Position numbers and translations under genes: made by a program
The notes under the pieces: model-generated
Databases searched by the model: none
The model's input: only the letters and a program-made list of their open reading frames with translations
What the model was told of the DNA's origin: nothing
Part shown: positions 53,902 through 64,000 of the stretch, in pieces
Layout of the letters: each line of letters opens with the position of its first letter
How positions within the stretch are numbered: position 1 is the stretch's first letter
Origin: Ricinus communis
Lineage: Eukaryota > Streptophyta > Magnoliopsida > Malpighiales > Euphorbiaceae
Direction of reading: 5' to 3'
NCBI RefSeq assembly: GCF_019578655.1
Contig: NC_063264.1
Location: 11,139,213-11,203,212, forward strand
DNA: 64,000 bases

Positions 53902-54320
53902 GATACGAATGTGGCTAACTTGTGTCAAACCCATATTCAATGTTGATGTCTTCACCAAGAATTATTCACCTAATCAAGCAAAGAAACTCTAACTTGCAAC
54001 ACGACCCTTAAATATCTTGTACTTGAGAACCTTAATTATAAAAGATCAAAGGCTGTTTAATATAAACAAAGGTTTAGATTAAAATAAGTTTGTAATATAC
54101 CAAATCTTCATTTAATAAATTCACCAAGTTCATAAAGAACAAATTAAGAGAATTAACTCTAAAGTAATCAATATTCAACCAATCTAAATTCGTACTAGCT
54201 TATATAGGCCTTTGAAAAACCTAATTCTATAATAATAAGACTAGGAAATAGAACTTTTAAATTAAAAGGATAACCTAAAATAAGACATCTGACTATTAAA
54301 AGACTTCTTTAAATGAACAT
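53902..54320. other. unassigned sequence left of solo LTR X3
   Basis: About 420 bp unrelated to the repeat field, A+T-rich, with CTATATAAGC readable on the minus strand near 54200. It may be part of a further LTR whose other piece is 55741-55770 after X3. No coding. Confidence 0.3.
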
Positions 54321-55735
54321 TGATGTGCGTAAAGTACACACATCTAAATAGGGTTTTTAAGATTGATTTTATGGACATTTGGATGTGAATTGGTCTCAAC
54401 ACTCATCCTATGTGTCTGTTTGTGTGTATTAGGTTCAAAAGAAGTCAAAGAATGATAAAGAGAAGAATTGGAGCAGAATTGGACGTCAAAGCTACCGAAA
54501 CAAGCTAAGTATGCGCATGAGGAAGGTGAACATGGCCATGTTGGTTTCAACACTAGCCGTGTTCCCAACACGCGCACCAACACGTCCGTGTTGGGTGCAT
54601 CAAACATCAAAGAAAAAGTTCTTAGGGAGCACGGCCACAGAGAGTAACACGGCCATGAACACCAGCCCGTGTTGGTGGCGACAAGGGGAATTAATTAAAA
54701 GAATGAAGAGAGAAAAGAAAAGGAGCGGGGGAGAATGTCCCAAACCCTAATATTTCTCACTCTAAGCATTTTCTAAGCTGGAACCAAGGGAAAAGGAGAC
54801 TTAGAACAAGGTTTCAATCGGATTCCCTTCAAAGATTGAAGATTGGGCGAGGTTCGTTGATTGGTTTTCAAATCGAGCAAGAGGAACAAGAATCGATTCA
54901 ATTCAAGCAAGAGGAATTGGGGCTGTTTACTCTCATCCGAGGGTGTAATCGGGTTTCTCTACCTTTACTCATTGTTGTAATTGAATTCTTATGGATTTTG
55001 ATAATGAACATGATTAGCTAGATTGATTAAATCCATTGGGATTTCTTTACTATGTTAGCTTAGTATTATATTGTTGGATTGTTTAGGTTAGTTTTATATT
55101 CTTCTTGCTTTCAGTATTAATAAGATAATGCATTACTCATGAGATGTTGTCAATTGTGTGTTTAGATTGCTTTGTCTGATTGAGAAGTCCATTTGGCAAT
55201 TGGAATTTTGAATAGCAAGAACTGGTTAATAATCGCTTAGAGATAAGGATAATTAACTAGCCGGATTAAGAATTAACAAAGCTTAATAGAGGCGGATTAA
55301 AGTTTAATGCTAATTTAAGAATCAATCGTTAGGAAGAGATTCCAACTTTAGGTTATTAGGTTTAGGAATTCGGTTATCTCGAGACAGAAACGGAATTCGG
55401 ATAAGAATTCGTCCACGGGTAGCATAATTAGACTCACCAATGCTTTATGTTTTGTTTGATTGCCAACTAGTTTAGGTTCCCTTTGGGTTTGCTTTCCTGT
55501 CTTGGTTATTTTATTTATCAATTACTGCTGCATCTCCCTTAGAACTTAGCTTATAGCTATTAGTTAGTTTAGAAATTATTCATCACTAATTTTAGGTTAA
55601 TATAACAAAGAACAAAGGAGTAACTCTGGGCTTTCACTTTCCCGAGGAATACGACCTTGATACTCGCCATTAGTGCTAGACTGCATCAATAGGTACACTG
55701 CCTTAGATTGTAGCTAACACAAGTAGCACACATCA
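54321..55735 (+). mobile_element. X3: solo LTR of X family with target duplication AACAT
   Basis: Complete LTR: TGATGTGCGTAAAG...GTAGCACACATCA, flanked by AACAT (54316-54320 and 55736-55740). In sense orientation it carries the palindrome cluster (about 54530-54680), TTAATTAAAAG, a CCCAAACCCTAAT leader-like segment, and the conserved GAGGAATACGACCTTGATAC tail region. No interior, so a product of LTR-LTR recombination. Confidence 0.92.
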
Positions 55736-55740
55736 AACAT

Positions 55741-56242
55741 ATCCTCCTAAAATTCATCCAACCCTAGCCCATATAAGAAGAAACTAAAAGCTAAATATAA
55801 GTAAATAAATATAAAAAGATGAATAAACTAAAATCAAATTGAGAACTAAAGAGGAGTTGACTGGTCAACAACTCTCGTACCTCCAAATTTTAAGAGCCAG
55901 CATAACAAATATAAGGGAGAATTCGTGTGGCCCTACCTAATATCATTTCGAACCAAATTACTTCATTATATGCTTCCCAAAACATCAAAATGCTCATATT
56001 CTCGATTGTAACTAAAGTGAAATCATGAATGAGAGAGGAGTTGACTATTCAACAACTCTCGTAGTCCCAAATCTTGTGAGCCAGTTTAACAAAAATAAGG
56101 AGAAACTTGTGTGGGTCTACCTAATAACACTCCAACCTAAATTTCTTCATTATATGCATCGCAAAAATCAAAATGTTCGCATTACCACTTTTAGTATGCT
56201 TGATTAGTTAAAAACAACAAGATTTCTCCCTTACGCACATCA
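55741..56242 (-). repeat. long-unit repeat field, segment 5 (reverse)
   Basis: From about 55770 the field landmarks return (ATAAGAAGAAACTA..., GTTGACTGGTCAACAACTCTCG). It stops at 56230-56242, where the sequence passes into the X4 interior through TTACGCACATCA, which could be either the last 12 bp of an X LTR or the field's own TCTCCCTTACGC. Confidence 0.75.
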
Positions 56243-57881
56243 AATAACCCCATACTTAGCTCATTGCTTGTCCTAAAGCAATCAAAAGTAAAATAAGGAA
56301 AATAAATCACTAAGGAACAACACTTAAACTGACAAACACACTATAGAGCTCCTGCACATATCCTTAACAAGCGTAAGTCAAATAAAAAGAAACGAAGCAA
56401 TCAATTCAAGTATCACAACCAAGATGCCAATAATTCGCAAAATACTGTCTCAACAAAATTAAAGGGTAGTGTTTAATCGCTTAATGCGTCAACTACTGCC
56501 TTACTTACTATATGCTTGCTCTTAAATCCTACTCTTACCACTTATGGAGAGTCAACAACCATGTCAAGAGATCTTTATAAGGTTGTAATGGGGATTAGGT
56601 AAGGGTAGGTAAATTTGATCAGAGTTGAACCTATGGTGTTCTGCAATGAAATACATGACCTGCATACAAGTCACAATAATCATAAGGGGTAAACAATGGA
56701 TAGTAGTCTAAGGTAGGAAATAGGAATCAAGTTAAAATGTAAACTCCGAAAAGCAATTAAACAATTAGCTCACTTACTTCCTTTCTTTTCATCACCCTTC
56801 CCTCTTATTCTTCTTATTATTTTTTTTCTTTTTTTTTTCTCTTTTTTTTTCATAAGGGAAGAACATTCACATAATAGAGTGAATTTCTTTTGGATTGGAG
56901 AAAGTTGCTGTAAGATTCCACACTATTCCCAAGATAAAAATTCCCAATAAAAACAACTGATATGCAAAATCATAACCCAAAGCAGAATAAAACTAAGTGG
57001 TAATGGAATATGATAAAAGAAATGGTGAAAGAAGGGGTTATCTACAGAATCAATAAATGAATGAATGCTATTTGGCTAGAATGAAAAACCTAAGTGCCTC
57101 TATCATATAAAAGTGTTAAACTTTCCTTGTGGCCCTCATAAGCATTACCGAGCAAGTTCTAAAAGTAAAGACAGTAATTGGCACTCTCAACAAGAAAGAA
57201 ATACAAGCATATAAAGTGTATGCTTACAATTTAGGCTCAATTTCTCACAAGTGTGCTTTTGAGTAGGTTCCAAACAAAAATCATCAAAAGAGAATTAAAT
57301 AAACCAAAGCAACTTAGTGCAAAACTCAAACTAATTATCTTACATTCTTCCGCAAAACTCAACACTATCGGTTTTACCCGATCACATGGACATAAATAGG
57401 ATTTCAAAAGGAAGTCAATGGTAAGAGCATCAAAACAAAGTGAAAATTTTTTAAAATTTTACAAAATATTGCACAGAGAATAAACAAATAATTGAGATGG
57501 GATAAATATCACCCACCCCACACTTGAAGGACACACTATTCCCAGTGTACAAAATATAAGAAATGAAAATGGAAAAAGAGCTAAGACTGCCCTAACTATG
57601 GCTCCGGAGTGAGAAGAGGTGCATCGTCAGGGATATCAGGGTGTTGGCTAGTCTGTGGTAGAGGAGTGGCTGCAAATAATAAAATGAAGAATTAAAATCG
57701 AAACTGAAACAAAAATTAAATAAAATATGAAAACTAAAATAAGAAAATGTTTCAAAACGAAAGCTTAAAATATTAGAGATTAAATATAAAAATTGGGGTG
57801 CCTCCTAAAAGTGCTTCTTTTTGATATGATGAGTCTTCTTAGCTGGACTCATGGTGAAAAGCAAACGGGCGTGATCGACGA
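56243..57881 (-). other. X4 3' untranslated interior and polypurine tract
   Basis: Non-coding. The minus strand starts after the gag-like stop with a GCACTTTTAGGAGGCACCCC segment (about 57815-57790). It ends with GTATGGGGTTATT (56255-56243), the polypurine tract. A long polypyrimidine run lies at about 56815-56855 on plus. The distal part matches X1 30776-31984. Confidence 0.65.
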
Positions 57882-58930
57882 CTATCCATCCTTCTTCCAA
57901 GCAAATGGCTTCAAGTATCCTCTTAGAGGGATAATCGTCAATTTCCTCTTCCCGACTGTCAAGCAAGCTGCCAGTATGATGTGCAAAACTCGCTCCTCGT
58001 ATAATTGCACGTAGTCATGATGCTTTAGGGGCTCTTCCAATTTGAAAGCTGAAGTTTCACCAATTGGAAGGATCGACGGTTGGGCAATTTCTTCAGGAAC
58101 GTCGATGGTTTTCCCTAGTCCTTGGCTTGGTTCACTTACTAGAAGAAACTCGAGCTCCTCCAAGACTTCTTCATTGGATAACTCGTGCTCATCTTCCATG
58201 GTCGAAGGGACTTGTGGAAAATCCACCAAAAATTCCACTAACTGCAACTCTGCATCATCAACTGTACGTTCCTGTTGGTAGTCTTTTAAAGGGATCATGT
58301 TTGCCTCTTCCTTTTCTAGTTCTATCTCCATGTTCAAAGAGTCATCCTGCATAGAAGCATCATCATCAAACATAATAGATAACCTAGAAAAATTCTTACT
58401 TGAACGCAAAGTGACGGCGCTCAAGTGTTCCTCGAATTCAGTAGCGTTTGATAGAGTTCCAAATTGCTCTTCAACTAATAACTTGAAGATTAAGCCTACT
58501 TGATGCTCTATGTTCTTAATCGAGGCTTGTTGATCTTTAAGTATCCTCTTTGTTTATTGGTATCTATCCTCAAGACTAACAATAAACCATATCATCAGCT
58601 CCTCTGACACTAACTCTTCACCTTGAGTTGATGGTGCAAGATTAGGCTGCTGAAATTCTGGCGGTTCTTGGCCATCTAAGCTCCATCCAAATGGTGAATG
58701 AGTGCTCCATTCTTGATTGTAGGTGCTTCCATATGATTCATTTGGCCAACTTCCCGTATAATTCACCTGTTCATAGTTGTAAGAACAATGAGCAACATCA
58801 CTATACAATGGACAATCATTACTCAAATGTAAACCACAACAAAATTCACAAAAAACTTGAGATGAAAGGATAGGAGTGGAGAGTTGATCGGTAGCCCTGC
58901 AAAATGATTTCCACTCGAGCTTCTAAAGAT
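57882..58930 (-). pseudogene. X-family gag-like protein (single reading frame with one stop)
   Basis: The minus strand reads a CX2CX3HX4C knuckle, CEFCCGLHLSNDC (about 58850-58812). Then a Tyr/Asn/Ser-rich stretch (NYTGSWPNESYGSTYNQEW, FGWSLDGQEPPEFQQPN), a predicted coiled coil (DQQASIKNIEHQVGLIF), LSAVTLRSSKNF and a long acidic region (about 58370-58060). The C-terminus ends at the stop by 57882. The two main stretches are in the same frame, separated only by one stop at about 58554 that is a Gln codon in the sister copy. The AVTLRS motif is typical of the gag-protease linker in Athila-like elements. The upstream capsid domain appears absent. Confidence 0.62.
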
Positions 58931-59145
58931 GCACGGTTATCCCAATTTTAAGCACTCTGTTGGTTCCTAATCCCATTTTCCAACGTGTCATATAAACAGT
59001 TTAGCATTGAACCTCCTTATCATCCACTATTTGAATCATAAACTTAACTAAATAAATATGTACAAACAAAACAGAAATAAATATAAATAAAAATAAAAAA
59101 AGGCTAAATGAACAAATAGCAAATTTCACTATAGTTTTCAAATAA
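58931..59145 (-). other. X4 leader and gag N-terminus, first unit
   Basis: Between PBS and knuckle. The minus strand shows MLNCLYDTLENGIRNQQ-like coding, then a frame break. The same short module occurs at 61140-61357. Confidence 0.4.
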
Positions 59146-59164
59146 TTCCCCGACAACAGCGCCA
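59146..59164 (-). other. primer-binding site, tRNA-Asp type (X, inner)
   Basis: The minus strand reads TGGCGCTGTTGTCGGGGAA just inside the LTR end. Athila/Tat-type site with one change in the core. Confidence 0.8.
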
Positions 59165-59170
59165 AAAACT

Positions 59171-60590
59171 TGATGGTTGCTATCTATGCAGCTACAATCT
59201 AAGGCAGTGTACCTATCGATGCAGTCTAACACTAATGGTGAGTATCAAGGTCGTATTCCTCGGGAAAGTGAAAGCCTAGAGTTACTCCTTTGTTCTTTGT
59301 TATATTAACCTCAAATTAGTGATGAATAATTTCTAAACTAACTAATAGCTACAAGCTAAGTTCTAAGGGAGATGCAGGAGTAATTGATAAATAAAATAAC
59401 CAAGACAAGAAAGCAAACCCAAATGGAACCTAAACTAGTTGGCAATCAAACAAAAGATAAAGGATTGGTGAGTCTAATTATGCTACCCATGGACGAATTC
59501 TCAACCGAATTTGGTTTCTCTCTCGAGATAACTGAATTCCTAAACCTAATAACCTAAAGTTGGAATCTCTTCCTAACGATTGATTCTTAAATTAGCATTA
59601 GGCTTTAATCCGCCTCTATTAAGCTTTATTAATTCTTAATCCGGCTAGTTAATTATCCTTATCTCTAAGTGATTATTAACCAGTTCTTGCTATTCAAAAT
59701 TCCAATTGCCAAATGGACTTCTTAATCACACAAAGCAATCTAAACACACAATTCACAACGTCTCATGAATAATGCATTATCTTATTAATACTGAAACCAA
59801 GAAGAATACAAAACTAACTCAAACAATCCAACAATATAACATTAAGCCAGCATAGTAAAGAAATCCCAATGGATTTAATCAATCTAGCTAAACATGTTCA
59901 TTATCAAAACCTACAAGAATTCAATTACAACAATAAGTAAAGGTAGAGAAACCCGATTACACCCTTGGATGAGAGTAAATAGCCCCAATTCCTCTTGCTC
60001 GAATTGAATCGATTCTTATTCCTCTTGGTTGATTTGAAAACCAATCAACAAACCTCACCCAATCTTCAATCTTTGAAGGGAATCCGATTGAAACCTTGGT
60101 CCAAGTCTCCTTTTTCCTTGGTTTCAGCTCAGGAAACCCTTAAAGAGAGAAAAATTAGGGTTTGGGACGTTCTCCCCCTCTCCCCTCTTTTTCTTTCCTC
60201 TCTTCTTTCTTTTAATTAATTCCGCCTATCGGCGCCAACACAGCCGTGTTCCTGGCCATGTTACTCTCTGTGGCCGTGCTCCATTAAAACTTCTTCTTCT
60301 TTGATGTTTGACGCACCCAACACGGCCGTGTTGGTGCCCGTGTTGGGAACACGGCCAGTGTTGAAACCAACACGGCCCTGTTCAGCTTCCTCATGATCGT
60401 ACTTAGCTTGTTTCGGCAGCTTTGATGTCCAATTATGCTCCAATTCTTCCCTTTATCATCCATTGACTTCTTTTGGACCTAATGCGCACAAACAGATGCA
60501 TAGGGTAAGTGTTGGGACCAATTCACATCCAAATGTCCATAAAATCAATCTTAAAAACCCCATTTAGATGTGCATATTTTACGCACATCA
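59171..60590 (-). repeat. X4 middle LTR (1420 bp)
   Basis: The plus strand reads TGATGGTTGC...ACGCACATCA. Nearly the same as 61383-62832 and 29322-30775. Palindrome CCAACACGGCCGTGTTGG at 60317-60334. It is flanked by a PBS on the left (next unit) and by interior sequence on the right, so it is shared by two units. Confidence 0.9.
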
Positions 60591-61140
60591 ATAACCCAAA
60601 AAAATTCTCACCTGAACTCAAAGTGACGGCGCTCAAGTGTTCCTCGGATTCAGTAGCGTTTGATGGAGTTACCAATTGCTCTTTAGCTAGTAACTTGAAG
60701 ATTAAGCCTACTTGATACTCTATGTTCTTAATCGAGCCTTGTTGATCTTCAAGTATCCTATCTGTTTGCTGGAATCTATCCTCAAGACTTACAATAATCT
60801 TCATCATCAGCTCCTCTAACACTAACTCTTCACTTTGAGTTGATGGTGTAAGATTAGGCTGCTGAAATTCTGGCGGTTCTTGGCCATCTAAGCTCCATCC
60901 AAATGGTGAATGAGTGCTCCATTCTTGATTGTAGGTGCTTCCATATGATTCATTTGGCCAACTTCCCGTATAATTCACCTGTTCATAGTTGTAAGAACAA
61001 TGAGCAACATCACTATACAATGGACAATCATTACTCAAATGTAAACCACAACAAAATTCACAAAAAACTTGAGATGAAAGGATAGGAGTGGAGAGTTGAT
61101 CGGTAGCCCTACAAAACGATTTCCACTCGAGCTTCTAAAG
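60591..61140 (-). pseudogene. X-family gag-like protein, second copy, 3'-truncated
   Basis: Same reading frame as 57882-58930: knuckle, Tyr/Asn/Ser-rich part, coiled coil (RILEDQQGSIKNIEYQVGL), then LSAVTLSSGENFFGLL, where it runs into TTGGGTTAT and the LTR at 60590. The Gln at the position of the stop in the other copy is intact. All sequence between this point and the polypurine tract is deleted, leaving a 792-bp interior. Confidence 0.68.
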
Positions 61141-61357
61141 ATGCACGGGTATCCCAATTTTTAGCACTCTGTTGGTTCCTAATCCCATTTTCCAACGTGT
61201 CATATAAAGAGTTTAGCATTGAACCTCCTTATCATCCACTATCTGAATCATAAACTTAACTAAATAAATATGTACAAACAAAACAGAAATAAATAAAAAT
61301 AAAAATAAAAAAATGGCTAAATTAACAAATAGTAAATTTCACTATAGTTTTCAAACA

Positions 61358-61376
61358 TTCCCCAGCAACGGCGCCA
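61358..61376 (-). other. primer-binding site, tRNA-Asp type (X, outer)
   Basis: The minus strand reads TGGCGCCGTTGCTGGGGAA, the classic Athila/Tat primer site, six bases from the LTR end. Confidence 0.88.
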
Positions 61377-61382
61377 AAAACT

Positions 61383-62832
61383 TGATATGTGGTACTTGTG
61401 TTAGTTACAATCTAAGGCAGTGTACCTATCGATGCAGTCTAGCACTAATGGCGAGTATCAAGGTCGTATTCCTCGGGAAAGTAAAAGCCCAAAGTTACTC
61501 CTTTGTTCTTTGTTATATTAACCTAAAATGAATGATGAATAATTTCTAAACTAACTAATAGCTACAAGCTATATTCTAACGGAGATGCATGAGTAATTGA
61601 TAAATAGAATAACCAAGATAAGAAAGTAAACCTAAAGGGAACCTAAACTAGTTGGCAATCAAACAAAAAATAAAGGATTGGTGAGTCTAATTATGCTACC
61701 CGTGGATGAATTCTTAACCGAATTTGGTTTCTCTCTCGAGATAACCAAATTCCTAAACCTAATAACCTAAAGTTGGAATCTCTTCCTAACGATTGATTCT
61801 TAAATTAGCATTAGGCTTTCATCCGCCTCTATTAAGCTTTGTTAATTCTTAATCCGGCTAGTTAATTATTCTTATTTCTAAGCGATTATTAACCAGTTCT
61901 TGCTATTCAAAATTCCAATTGCCAAATGGACTTCTCAATCACACAAAGCAATCTAAACACACAATTCACAACGTCTTATGAATAATGCATTATCTTATTA
62001 ATACTGAAAGCAAGAAGAATACAAAACTAACCCAAACAATCCAATAATAAAATACTAAGCCAACATAGTAAAGAAATCCCAATGGATTTAATCAATCTAG
62101 CTAATCATGTTCATTATCAAAATCCACAAGAATTCAATTACAATAATGAGTAAAGGTAGAGAAACACGATTACACCCTTGGATGAGAGTAAACAGCCCTA
62201 ATTTCTCTTGCTCAAATTGAATCGATTCTTGTTCCTCTTGCTCGATTTGAAAACCAATCAACGAACCTCACCCAATCTTCAATCTTTGAAGGGAATCCGA
62301 TTGAGACCTTGATCCAAGTCTCTTTTTCCCTTGGTTTCAACTCAGAAAACCCTTAGAAAGAGAAATATTAGGGTTTGGGACATTCTCCCCCGCTCTTTTC
62401 TTTCTTTCCTCTCTTCTTTTTTTTAATTAATTCTCCCTGTCGCGGCTAACACGACCGTGTTGATGCCCGTGTTCCCAACACGGGCTGGTGTTTATGCCCG
62501 TGTTATTCTCTATGGCCGTGCTCCCTAAAAACTTCTTCTTCTTTGATGTTTGATGCACCAAACACGGCCCTGTTGGTGTCCGTGTTCAGAACAAGGCCAG
62601 TGTTGAAACCAACACGGCCATGTTCAGCTTCCTCATGCGCATACTTAGCTTGTTTCGGCAGCTTTGACGTCCAATTATGCTCCAATTCTTCCCTTTATCA
62701 TTCTTTGACTTCTTTTGAACCTAATGCACACAAACAAACGCATAGGGTGAGTGCTGGGACCAATTCACATCCAAATATCCATAAAATCAATCTTAAAAAC
62801 CCTATTTAGATGTGTGTATTTTACGCACATCA
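61383..62832 (-). repeat. X4 outer 5' LTR (1450 bp)
   Basis: The plus strand reads TGATATGTGGTACTTGTG...ACGCACATCA. Palindrome-rich stretch at about 62450-62625. The right flank is the repeat field. No matching duplication can be tested because the left end of the array is truncated. Confidence 0.9.
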
Positions 62833-63232
62833 CATTTCAGTTTTCTACATTGCCAGAAATAAGTTATGGGTTCATTCAAGAACTCTATAGACTTACAGAG
62901 AGTCGAGCTACCAAACCTAGACTTATCGATCATGTCTTTTCTTTCTTTTATGCTCTTTGTATACTCTTATGTTTAAATCAATTTGATTTGATTATATTGC
63001 TTAGGGAAATGGAAGAGATAAAGAACATGTGATTTCTTTCCTTATTGGATTCCTAATCCTACTTATGTTCTCATTCTATTAATTTTTTTTTGTGCGTCTC
63101 TTTCTAATCTCTGTCTAATATGATGCTTTAGTTTTATGTGGCGAGCATAAACATGAGAATGTTGAGTGATAGCGTGTGGAAGCTGCAGTTATAGGCACTG
63201 AACCAATGCCTAGAAAAATGCAAAGAAAGAAA
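62833..63232 (+). repeat. long-unit repeat field, last segment (forward)
   Basis: Returns to forward-oriented field sequence (TTTTCTACATTGCCAGAAAT, then GGCGAGCATAAACATGAGAA and GAAGCTGCAGTTATAGGCACTGAACC) and ends at AAGAAAGAAAATTGGG. X4 therefore separates reverse (left) from forward (right) segments. Confidence 0.8.
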
Positions 63233-63607
63233 ATTGGGAAAAGGCTTAAATTTTCCCTTAACTATAACTTTAGGTATAGATTGGCCCTCCATGTTTTTTT
63301 TAGCCAGTTGCACACAATATCTCTCCAAACGGAGTTCTTAAGCCCCTCTTTAGACCTGTTGATTACGGAGTTGAAGAACAGAAGAAACTTCCGTTAAATG
63401 CAACTGAGGTGGCAAATAAAGTAGGACCTATAATCTAACGGTAATAAAAGAATAACTACTCTCCACCAGCATCTCCCCTTCTTTTTCATCATTTTCCTTT
63501 TCATACAAAATAAGGAACCCTAAATTAACCAATTGATTCTAATTAACGTTGATGATTCCAATTAACGGTAACATCACCATCATCAACAACCATAGGAAGC
63601 AATGACA
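63233..63607. other. unassigned, possible Mutator-like element end
   Basis: The repeat field stops at AAAAGGCTTAAATTTTCCCT followed by TAACTATAAC, a composition resembling terminal repeats of plant Mutator-like elements. The other end is not in the window, so this is weak. The rest is non-coding. Confidence 0.25.
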
Positions 63608-63744
63608 CTAAGGTTCTGTGAATGTCGAATGTTGTACGAATGCTGAAAGTTCTGGATGTCGAAGTTTCTACGAATGTCGAAGGTTCTGTGAAGGTTGAAA
63701 GTTCTGGACGTCGAAGGTTTTATGAATGTCGAAAGCTTTGAAAG
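63608..63744 (+). repeat. 16-18-bp tandem repeat (8 units) encoding a GRF-finger motif
   Basis: Units alternate in an 18+18+16 pattern around TCGAAGGTTCTGTGAATG. The unit near 63706-63735 reads GRRRFYECRK, the shape of the GRF zinc-finger motif. Other units read RFCECR or partial versions in shifted frames. The repeat looks like a local expansion of that coding segment. Confidence 0.6.
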
Positions 63745-63797
63745 TGCTGTAAAAGTCCAAAGTTTTGTTTATAATGTAAGATATATATGATTTCTAG

Positions 63798-64000
63798 GTT
63801 GGGGGATGTGGGTACTTCAAATGGCATGATGAGCCATCAACTGTGAGAGGGGATGTGTGATTAATGAACTGAGAGAAAAAGATCAATAGATAAAAAGATG
63901 GTTAAAGTATGAAGATAGAGAAAAAGATGAAAGGGAAGAAGTGAAAGAGATTTGCGTACTTAATTCGCAAACTGAAATGGAAAAGATGTGGACTGAGGTG
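63798..64000 (+). pseudogene. GRF-type zinc-finger protein fragment, runs off the window
   Basis: After TTTCTAG, which could be a splice acceptor, the frame reads VGGCGYFKWHDEP, the C-terminal half of a GRF zinc finger. It stops at GDV-stop (63855). A shifted frame continues with a helical charged segment (INELREKDQ, stop, IKRWLKYEDREKDE) typical of the coiled coil that follows the finger. With the GRRRFYECR motif 80 bp upstream, this is a broken copy of a plant GRF-finger gene or a transposon-carried version. The right end is outside the window. Confidence 0.5.

Larger units (their letters stand above)
56243..62832 (-). mobile_element. X4: tandem array LTR-interior-LTR-interior of X family
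   Basis: Minus-strand order from right: LTR 62832-61383, PBS 61376-61358, short interior 61382-60591, LTR 60590-59171, PBS 59164-59146, long interior 59170-56243, then at most a 12-bp stub of a third LTR. The middle LTR serves both units, as expected from unequal recombination between LTRs. The interior codes only for a gag-like protein; no protease, RT or integrase is visible, so the family looks non-autonomous. Confidence 0.82.

Noticed and set aside
54344..54750. Open frames through the palindrome cluster of X LTRs (also 60261-60443, 62503-62809)
   Set aside because: They lie inside LTRs, both strands are open over the same GC-rich palindromes, and each copy differs in frame. Explained by composition.
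56231..56242. Third LTR of the X4 array
   Set aside because: Only 12 bp (TTACGCACATCA) fit, and half of that is also normal repeat-field sequence, so a third LTR cannot be claimed.

Overview
The window is plant nuclear DNA, almost certainly eudicot, and consists almost entirely of retrotransposon debris and tandem repeats. This follows from the A+T-rich sequence, the initiator-tRNA-Met and tRNA-Asp type primer-binding sites, the Ty1/copia gag-pol with an extra post-pol ORF, a chromodomain Ty3 element, and an Athila-type Ty3 element with its own post-pol ORF. I see no intact host gene, tRNA, rRNA or CRISPR array. The only host-like coding trace is a broken GRF-type zinc-finger fragment at the right edge.

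Layout. 1-2311: 3' part of a Ty3/gypsy element (RNase H, integrase, LTR-like end), plus strand. 2312-7683: gag and 5' LTR of a minus-strand copia element (M1), split by a 4.06-kb chromovirus (2470-6525) whose LTRs carry dense heat-shock-element-like arrays upstream of a TATA box. 7684-~20730: a plus-strand copia element (P1) of the same family with truncated LTRs, broken gag, a 39-bp minisatellite, an internal deletion from gag to integrase, a 2.3-kb solo LTR inserted in RNase H with a perfect target duplication, and a degenerate post-pol ORF. ~20731-25690: 3' part of a third, minus-strand copia copy (M2), with the same post-pol ORF, a 786-bp tandem duplication and a solo LTR. 25691-63232: a field of complex long-unit tandem repeats (about 1.0-1.4 kb units with 227-bp subunits) that switches orientation near 35345. 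It is invaded by an integrase fragment, an Athila element (39476-48878) and copies of a non-autonomous LTR family here called X. X occurs at 29322-32352, 40954-42171, 54321-55735 and as a tandem LTR-internal-LTR-internal array at 56243-62832. 63233-64000: a different, possibly Mutator-like sequence with an expanded 18-bp repeat encoding part of a GRF zinc finger.

Together this is a nested, insertion-upon-insertion heterochromatin-like region. Nesting gives relative ages: the chromovirus is younger than M1; the 2.3-kb solo LTR is younger than P1; X at 29.3 kb is younger than the integrase fragment, which is younger than the repeat field. The most distinctive signals are the heat-shock-element LTRs, the X family with its GC-rich palindrome cluster and tandem structure, and the inverted long-unit repeat field. 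All element names (M1, M2, P1, X) are labels used only here. Element boundaries marked as approximate were read by eye.
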